A stretch of 64,000 nucleotides of DNA from NCBI GenBank assembly GCA_033439255.1, contig CM065886.1:1-64000 (forward strand). The letters run 5' to 3'. The notes beneath the pieces were generated by a model. The model made no database searches and was not told where the DNA came from. It saw only the letters and a list, made by a program, of their open reading frames with translations. A program made the translations under genes and the position numbers. This DNA is from Hericium rajendrae (lineage: Eukaryota; Basidiomycota; Agaricomycetes; Russulales; Hericiaceae). Below, piece after piece: positions 56,416-64,000 of the stretch (within the stretch, counting starts at the first letter, position 1; the number at the start of each line of letters is the position of its first letter).

Positions 56416-58020
56416 GCTGTGCAAGACAGTAGATGATCTTGCTTGAAAGGGCCATTTATTGATTCCTCTATTCCTCTACTATTGCTGAGTATGCTGCGCA
56501 GCAATTGTACATGTTTGGTTGTAGTCTCTTTCGCACGTCTCTTCCTGTTTGCTCAAAAAGTCTCACATGTGGTTGTACACTCTGCTGCGCAGTCTGTAGA
56601 CTACTCCATCTTCCGAGAAGTGTCGTTGTGGATTGAACGTCATCCCGCACTCGGATATGACATATATTTTCCACTACTGAATATGCTTATTAATGCATGT
56701 ATTGTGTGCCCGCATCGACTTTAAAATCACGGTAAGTCAGCAGTGCATTCTCTTCCATGACCATTATGCTGTCACACTTCCTACTATACAACCAGCGCGT
56801 GTTCCCATCGCCTGCTGGTGACGTCCGACCAGGCTGTGCACGACGCATAGCGCACGATCGTCGAGAGGTGCAGTGTGCTCTGAGCGGGCATCCTCTCCAA
56901 GAGGTCGTGTGAAGGGCGTCGTCGTGTTGTTTTTCTGTGCTGATTGGTTCGCTATGTGGGGCTGTAGGATCTCTGTATTTCGAGACTGATTGCAGGTACC
57001 CATAACCTATCCTTGCATATAAGCGAAGCTCACATCTGCACGCAGGCAAGCATTCTGCCTGCCATCGTGATGAATGCATAGAATCAGTGCCGATCTCGCG
57101 TATGGCATGCACGTTATCATGCAGTGCAAATCTGGCACTGCATCCTGCATACCGCGTCCTCGTTCGCGTTCATTGTTGACGAGACGAACGTGATAATGCC
57201 ATGGACGTGGTCCCGCAGCGTGACAATTCGTTCAGAGCGTGATGGACGTCTTCGCGCTTGACGCTTCGATCTCGCGGCTGTACCACATCAGCGCGTCCAG
57301 ACACAAGATTCACTCTGTGTTGAGTACGGAGTACCTCGCCTTCCCACGCACGGGAAGGCGCAGAAGGATTAGTCACTGTGCCCGTTTATGCCCCTGGTTC
57401 GCTCTGGACGAGGTGCGTGCATTTGTATCTGTATGCCTTTGAGACCTGAGCAGCCGCAGTACTATGCCGTGCATGGTGCTCCTAGTGTCGTGCGCGTGCT
57501 CAAGGTGGAACGACCGCGAGACGGCGAGCCACGTTGCGGAGGACTATTTGAGGATGCATTGTGTGTCTCGCCATCTCCTTTTTCTCTCGTGCTTCTGACC
57601 GAGACGCACATTATGGTATAAGTGCCCAGTTTGTTTCATACGGGCGATCGTGGAGGTCGAGAGTAAGTACAAGATCACGATTTCTAAGATGACTACGATC
57701 GAAGGGGTGTTAGAAAATTGGAGAAACTTTTAAATTGGCCTCCCCCTAGAATTCTATATATTTTCGTACCAAATCGTGTAGATGTTGCTTCTGTAATATG
57801 TTTCGTCCAAATGCGACTGAATATGCACATGAACCCTGCTCTTCCAAAACAGAATATGAATATCGACTCTAACCTTGACCAAGACTGGCAGAGCGCCAGC
57901 TCTGTCACGTCTTGTATGTTTTGTGCATTGTTAGATGAAAACATGGGCACTGCACATACAACTGCCCCTTCACACCATGCACATACGAATGGTTACCCCG
58001 TGTGATGACAGCATCATATG
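56416..58020. other. Gene-poor stretch, no supported gene
   Basis: Mixed-composition DNA with scattered short frames on both strands (for example 57239-57442 plus, 56690-57112 minus), none with a recognisable domain or a consistent exon pattern. Composition becomes AT-rich from about 57700 and the dispersed repeat family starts at about 58030. Confidence 0.4.
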
Positions 58021-59089
58021 TATGAAGGCTGGTAAAAAGAGAGATCTATTAGAGGTGGTCTGGATGATGAGCACTGCATGAGCATGCATTCAATTCTGCC
58101 CCTGACATTGACTGTTCAAAGTGTGTACCCCCTTGAACAAGACCTTTCTCAAAGAATTTGAATATTGCTGATATGACTCTGAGACTTTCCATGTCTGATC
58201 TAACATACGCAAAGCACATGTACGGTAAGTTTGAGTGCAATCGGACTACACATAAATGCACGGCCAAAGCCACCTCCTTGAGGAGGTAGCAGAGGGCAAT
58301 CAAAGTGAGAACATGTCATATTGTCTGGAAACTCTGTGAGGATGTATATTGAATGTAGATAAACACTGTGCATTGACTAGCCATAGAGGAGAAGCAATAA
58401 ATGAATTATTTTCTGCTGTTCAAATTGCACCTCCCCTCTGAACAAGATCTCCTCCAAATAATTTGAATACTGCCACTGTAGCTCTGAATATTTCTTTGAC
58501 ATAAAGCACATGCATGGTATCTTTGTGTACGATCAGACCATACACAAATGATTTCGTGCGTTGTTAGGTGAAAGCATGCACACTGCACATACAACTGCCT
58601 CTGTACACAATGCACATACCAATGGTTACCTTGTACGATGACAGCAGAGCACTGCCTGGTATTATTCCTCTCGCACATTTCTATGGATTTGTGTGATGAG
58701 CTATGCTAAAATTCAAAAGAGAGAAAACTGACCTCGAGGCATGTATCGGAATCAGAAGACACAGAAAGGATCATCGGCAGTATCAATTTTAGTGAAATTG
58801 AATTGTAACCCTCAATAAGTGGCCTTGACAGGTTCTCCTAGACTATTGACAGTCATATGAGTGAAGCGTGAGGAGATAACTTATATATAGATGAGCATTG
58901 AACTGTGAAGCAGGCGTACATGCTATAATTGTACCCTGTAAGCTTTTTTGTCTCCGAAACATGAAGTTCTGAGGGAAAAAAACTGCCAATGGTTAGGTTG
59001 TAAGGTTTGTAATATTTGCAAAGTCTATCATGCTCGTTGACATGGCAGATTTTGATCTTCACTGTGCCTAGCTGTGAGAGATCATGATT

Positions 59090-59525
59090 TCAGGATGCCT
59101 TTCCTTCTAGAGATGAATGTTGTAAACAGATTTTCACTAGCTGAAAGGCTAGCTGAGGTAGACTGGGCTGACCACGTGTGTGAACAGCAGCAAAAATAAA
59201 TAGACACATAGTAGAACTGTCTTCTTTGCCCTTGGCCTCTGCAATGATGCTGTCTTCCAAACACTCAAGGTGAGTCTTGCAGTTGCCCGCGAGTGTTCCA
59301 TCAATGGAAATGAAAACTTTTATATCTGACTGGTCAAACCCACCAGTTGTAAACTCAATTATAAAGGCCTGATCAGCAAAAGAATTGATATCCATGTACC
59401 TTTTCTGCCTCACTCGGGATATAACAGAAGATTGAATTGTCATCATCTTGCTTCACTTGAAACTGAGGAAGCTGTTTATCATCGCAGGATATTGAAACTT
59501 GCAGACCACGAAGCTGGAGTGGCAT
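59090..59525 (-). CDS. DUF7918-like protein, short copy 1
   Basis: The ATG at 59525 begins MPLQLRGLQVSISCDD, then LPQFQVKQDDDNSIFCYIPS and EAEK, splice (GTACATGG to GATCAG), then AFIIEFTTGGFDQSDIKVF and ISIDGTLAGNCKTHLECL. This order (GLxVxI-D, LPxYxV, CYIPSEAGK, a later xVxxDG) fits the N-terminal half of the DUF7918 family, expanded in Agaricomycetes and of unknown function. The usual C-terminal half is missing or unreadable, so it is a short or decayed member. Confidence 0.55.
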
Positions 59526-59773
59526 GCCAGCCTCCCTGGTGCAAGTGTCCAGAAATCAGTACTTGATGCTTAAAGTGTCTAGCTGTATAAAAGGTAAGAA
59601 TATAACACAGGTCAACTTCCAAGCTAAGTCACGAAATTACAGGATGCTGCATAAAAACTTGCACCGAAGAACACTAGTATGGGAGAAGGAAGAGACATGA
59701 TGTGAACGTGTTGTGTTCACTGTCACACATTTTTTGGATTTTGAGATACTGAGGTTATTGAATAGCAGATACC

Positions 59774-60255
59774 TCAGGACCAAAACACCAAGTGGGAGGG
59801 TGGATGAGAGAATTTGGGAGTGCTGGAGGAGACAAAGAGATTATCACCCAGAACAGGATGAACAGCAGCAAAAATATTATAATGGACACATGGTAGAACT
59901 ATCTTCCTTGCCCTCAGCCTCTCTTCTTGCCCCTCAGTCTCTGCAATGATGTCTTCTTCCAAACACTCAAGGCAAGTCTTACAGTTGCTCGCGAGTCTTT
60001 CATCGATGGAAACAAAGATCCTTATATCTGATTGGTCAAACTCACAAGTTGTCGACTTAATCAGAAAGGCCTGATCAGAGATGTAATGAGGTAAATTTCA
60101 AAAGGACCAAGGACTCAATATCCACGCACCTTTTCTGCTTCACTTGAGTTAAAGCAAGAGATTGACTCATCACGGTCTTGCTCCACCTGATATATGGGAA
60201 GCTCATTGTTCTTGCAGGATATCCAGACTTGCAAACGGCAAAGATCCAGTAACAT
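59774..60255 (-). CDS. DUF7918-like protein, short copy 2
   Basis: Paralog of the copy at 59090: MLLDLCRLQVWISCKNN, LPIYQVEQDRDESISCFN, SSEAEK, splice, then AFLIKSTTCEFDQSDIRI and FVSIDERLASNCKTCLECL. The C-terminal part, EEDIIAETEGQEERLRARK, runs into unrelated sequence. Similarity to copy 1 includes the intron position, so this is a local tandem duplication. Both copies are short; function unknown. Confidence 0.5.
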
Positions 60256-61470
60256 TCCGATACAGCTGTTGTAAGCATCCAGAAATCAGTGCTAAAAGCT
60301 TGGACCTCAGCACCGAGCTGTGCGTACAAAAGATAAAAAACACAGTCTGGCCTGAAGAAACACGACTTAGAGAGACGTTAGTCTATGCTACAAGTAGAGT
60401 GAGTAAAGGCAAAACTCATAAGTAATGCAAGATATGCTCACCTCAGTCTATTATGTGAAAGAGTGAGGTATCTGAGCGAACGAAGGAGCCCTTATATAGT
60501 ACTGTGGGCTCTGCATATCTACCAATCAGAAATTGTACAGTAATTATAAGCATAGCATCATAGATTGCTCATTGCGTGAGAACAGCATCAGTCAGCTCAC
60601 TAAGGTATCAGTAAGCGTGTGTCTAACTTGTACAGTAAGGCTATGTGAGTGTTCCATGTGATTCTACAATCACTAAAGTCCAGATCATTTTCGATCTTTT
60701 CATACTTTGTTGTCATCGAGAGTAACATCATCAACCCAACCCAACATGGCCCACTTGGGTTATCAGATATAACAATAGATTGACTCATCTCCATGTTGTG
60801 CAGAGTGTATGTGAGCGTGAGTAAGGATGGCAAGAACCAACTGCTTATGCAAGTGCAGTGGCTGGTGTGGACAAACAGAAGTCACTACTTCATGATATAT
60901 ATGTAGATGATGTGACTTGGTCTTCGAGCTATCCCTATGCTCATTAAAGTTCTGTGCAAACAATGTGAGAACATGTCCTAGCATGTCGAGACTCTGTGAG
61001 GATGTAGAATGAGCAGAGATAAACAGTATGCATGGGCCAGCAGAAGCACTATCTGAATTATTTGCCTCTAATCAAAGTGTGCCTCTCTTGTGAAACAAAT
61101 CTCTTCCAAATAATTGAAATATTGCTACTGTAGCTCTGAACTTCTTCACGTCAGACCCAACGTATGCAAACCACATGTATGATAAGTTTGAGCACGATCA
61201 GACTAGACACAAATGCATAGCAAAAGTAACCTCCTTGAGGAGGTGGCAGAGAGCAAACAATGTGAGATTGTGTCCTATTGTCTCGAACCTCTGTGAGGAT
61301 GTACAATGAGTATGAATGAGTACCATGTATAGACCAGCTGTACAACAAAAGCAGTATCTGAATATTATTTAAAGCCAATGAAGGTACATATCCCCCAGAA
61401 GAAGATGTAGCTCAAATAATTCGAATATTATAGCTATAATTCTGAATGCTTCCACATCTGACCTAACATA

Positions 61471-61914
61471 CTGTACTTTTTCGACCATAAGTTTGTCACG
61501 CGTCCCGCATGCTCTCTGAACCTAATTTACCTGTTGATGTGTCCCATGTCACGCTGTAAGTATGAACATAGAAACGTGACAAATTTCCTAGACAGATTCC
61601 CGCACAGAACAGAGCATGTACGGTATTCTAGTGGTTAAAGTCCTATAGAGACACGAAATGAGTGCAAATGGAAGTCAGCATTGCCGACAAGAGGAGGATG
61701 GAGTCCACGTAAAGGTGAAGCTCCCATTTGCGACGTGTCACAATGCACTGAACCACAGCGCTGCCGCAGCAATGTCTCAACATGTTTGAACAATGGCGCG
61801 CGGTTGAACATGTGTCCCATGTCCCAGCGGCATCTGAACCGTGACCTCGTTGAACAACTTATGGGGTCACGGGTCACGCAAATTCTGAATGAACTTGTGG
61901 TCGAAAAAGTACAG
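61471..61914. mobile_element. 444-bp Tc1/mariner-type MITE with TA target duplication
   Basis: Terminal inverted repeats match at 22 of 23 bases (CTGTACTTTTTCGACCATAAG on the left; the right end is its reverse complement with one difference). TA flanks both ends. The flanks, ACCTAACATA and TACAAAGCACATGTATGG, join to the sequence found uninterrupted in other copies of the surrounding repeat (for example TCTAACATACGCAAAGCACA at 58200), an empty-site comparison that confirms insertion. It encodes no transposase. Confidence 0.92.
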
Positions 61915-62830
61915 TATACAAAGCACATGTATGGTAAGTTTGAGCATGATCGGACCACACACAAATACACGGTAAAAGTTACCTCCTCAAGGAGGTGGTA
62001 AAAGGCAAACAATGTGAGATTACATCATATACTCTCAAAACTCTGTGAGGATGTATATTGAATGTAGATAAACACTATGCATTGACAAGTTATACAGGAA
62101 AAGTAATATCTGAATTATTTGAAGCTAATCGAAGTATGTATCCTCTAAAACAAGATGCAGCTCAAATAATTTGAATATTGTGGCTATGACTTTGAAACTT
62201 TTCATGCCTCATCTATCATATGAAAAACACATACCAAATAAGTTTGAGGATGATCGGACCACACACAAATACGTAGCAAAAGTCAGTCATGTTCTTGAGA
62301 AGGTGATAGAGGGTAGACAATTTGGAAATGTATGGTATGACCACGAAGCTTTGTGAGTATGTATATTGAATGTACACAAACATGATTCATTCATCAGTTA
62401 TGCAGCAGAGAGAATATCTGAATTATTTGAAGCTAATTAACATATGTATCCCCTAAAAAAAGATGTAGCTCAAATAATTTGAATATTGCAGCTATGATTC
62501 TGAAACTTTTCACATCTCATCTAACAAATGCAAAGCACATATACTATAAGTTTGAGTGCGATCGAACCACACACAAATGTGCAGCAAAAGTTGCCTCCTC
62601 GAAGAGATGGTAAAGGGCAAACAATTTGAAAACATGTTGTATGATCATGAAACTTTGTGAGCATGTATATTTAATGTACATGAACATGATTCATTCATCA
62701 GTTATGCAGCAGAGGGAATATCTGAATTATTTGAAGCCAATCAAAGTATGTATCTCCTAAAACAAGATACAGCTCAAATAATTTGAATGTTGTAGCTATG
62801 ATTCTGAAACTTTGCATGTACAGCACTGCA
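61915..62830. repeat. Degenerate tandem repeat, ~305-bp unit
   Basis: The landmark CTCAAATAATTTGAAT recurs near 62160, 62468 and 62772, and the TGAGGATGTATATTGAATG block near 62045, 62353 and 62660, giving a period of 304-308 bp. Units diverge by substitutions and small indels. The left part of this array was interrupted by the MITE at 61471-61914. Confidence 0.85.
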
Positions 62831-63457
62831 TATACCATGCACATACCATGCATGTTTGAGCGAGATTGGACCTTAGGATAATGAGTGGTAGAGGTCTTCT
62901 CCTAGAGGGGGTCAATTTTAGACAAATGTGCTCCAAACAATTCAGGCATTGCTTTTGGCAGGTCCATATTGCTGCAGCATCATAATACAGCATGTATGAA
63001 CAATATGTATGCACCCAAATGACCCCAACATTGCTGCCTGAATTGTTTGGACCATCTTCTCCTCCTCTCCCCCCCACAACAATGATTGCCTTGCCGAGAA
63101 AGAACGGGACCGCCGTTTTTGCTAAAATTTCACATACAAGGGCTTCATATATATAGCTACCCACATACAAAATTTCAGGACAAAATTCCATGACAACAGT
63201 TGTTGAGATGCAGGAATGTGGGTACCAATCTCCTTGGAGATGCTCAAGCAGCAAATGAGCTGCTCCAGGCCTTAATATCTTTACAGTGAAAGTCCTTTCA
63301 GTCCATTATAAGTTTCCCAGTCACCACTAGGGCTGGCTGTACATACTGCCTAAAAAATCACAATCTCCACATCCTAGTACCTCACAACAAGCTTCAATGC
63401 TGCATGACATGCTTATATGCATTACATCTTATGAATATCATGCATAACTATATTGTA
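62831..63457. other. AT-rich intergenic DNA, no gene
   Basis: No coding signal that I can support; a 152-codon minus-strand frame (62796-63254) partly overlaps the repeat array and has no domain. It separates the tandem repeat from the LTR-like block. Confidence 0.4.
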
Positions 63458-64000
63458 TGTTGAGCAGAAACTGTTCAACATCCTGCTCAGATGCAGTAAA
63501 GAAGGTGGCATAAGACAAGAGGCTGTGGCTACAGAATAAAGTTAAGGTTCTGTGGCTGACAACTGCATAGTTGTCACTGTGGCTGTAAATCACCAGAGAA
63601 GTACAGTCAAAGTGGGCCCATTTGATGGCAGGATTTAATCAAGCCTGCCCTAAACACCAGTGCCTATAAATACAGGGCCTGCTGCTGCCTGTCTGAACAG
63701 GATACAAGCCCTACTCACCTTGCCAGGGACTGAAGAAGCACAGCAGTGCAGAAATTCAGGACCATTCAGCCATCTGAATCTCCCTTAACTGGGTAGGTGA
63801 CTCCTTGGTTTAAAACTTGATTGCCACACTGCTTTGCTTTACCCCTACTATAACCCCTTTCATTCCCTTCCTCCTGTTCTTCTTTTCTACTCTTTGCTCC
63901 CTTGATTGAAGCTTCAGCTAGGGGTCCTCCTCTTGGGGAGGCCCCAACCAACCCACCCAGCCTTCGGCGACACGTGATCAAGTCTAGGCCTGGTCACATG
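63458..64000 (+). mobile_element. Possible LTR at the window edge
   Basis: Begins TGTTGAGCAGAAACTGTTCA, has a TATAAATAC box at about 63666 and downstream polypyrimidine tracts, the layout of a fungal LTR promoter. There is no second LTR, no primer-binding site that I can define and no gag-pol in the window, so this is only a candidate. Confidence 0.3.

Larger units (their letters stand above)
58030..61470. repeat. Dispersed degenerate copies of the ~305-bp repeat
   Basis: Recurring landmarks are CAAATAATTTGAATA, GATCGGACCACACACAAAT (or variants), CCTCCTTGAGGAGG and CTGTGAGGATGTATATTGAA. Copies lie at about 58030-58400, 58430-58680, 60960-61280 and 61280-61470. The two DUF7918-like genes (59090-60255) sit between copies. 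The CCTCC-TTGA-GGAGG hairpin is kept in several copies. Confidence 0.75.

Overview
The window looks like a piece of a basidiomycete (Agaricomycete-type) nuclear genome. Genes are split by very short introns: those I could place by reading frame on both sides are 47-59 nt, with GT-AG and two GC-AG pairs. The recognisable families (KDZ-type TET/JBP dioxygenase, Ulp1-like protease, Crinkler-type REase-kinase, DUF7918-like proteins) are typical of that lineage. The content is accessory rather than core: paralogous unknown genes, decayed copies, mini-satellites, transposons and low-complexity tracts. I cannot name the species.

1-11 kb: two large minus-strand genes of unknown function. The second has a ParB-like GQHR motif. 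Four arrays of near-perfect 28-bp palindromes sit here, with an almost exact 52-bp period; two of them lie inside introns of these genes.

13-22 kb: a minus-strand Crinkler-type protein (header, PD-(D/E)XK nuclease-like domain, kinase-like domain); a set of related coiled-coil genes in opposite orientations, one with a GRF-like zinc finger; and a TET/JBP-type 2OG-Fe(II) dioxygenase with all expected metal and cosubstrate residues.

24-46 kb: a family of three related plus-strand genes of unknown function, two of them in a segmental duplication that carries its own 52-53 bp GC-rich mini-satellite. They are interleaved with two minus-strand zinc-finger paralogs, both carrying disabling changes, and with an E(z)/KMT6-like CXC-SET histone methyltransferase split by a 2.7-kb insertion.

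46-56 kb: an AT-hook protein, a BAH-PHD chromatin reader divergently paired with a giant Ulp1-like protease gene, and two small genes. An E(z)-like writer, a BAH-PHD protein (the architecture of fungal H3K27me3 readers) and a TET/JBP DNA-base oxidase within 30 kb make this look like a chromatin-modification island in repeat-rich DNA.

56-64 kb: gene-poor and repeat-rich, with a degenerate ~305-bp tandem/dispersed repeat, a 444-bp Tc1/mariner-type MITE with a clean TA target duplication, two DUF7918-like copies, and a possible LTR at the right edge. Several reading frames break at homopolymers, so some broken genes may be assembly artefacts.
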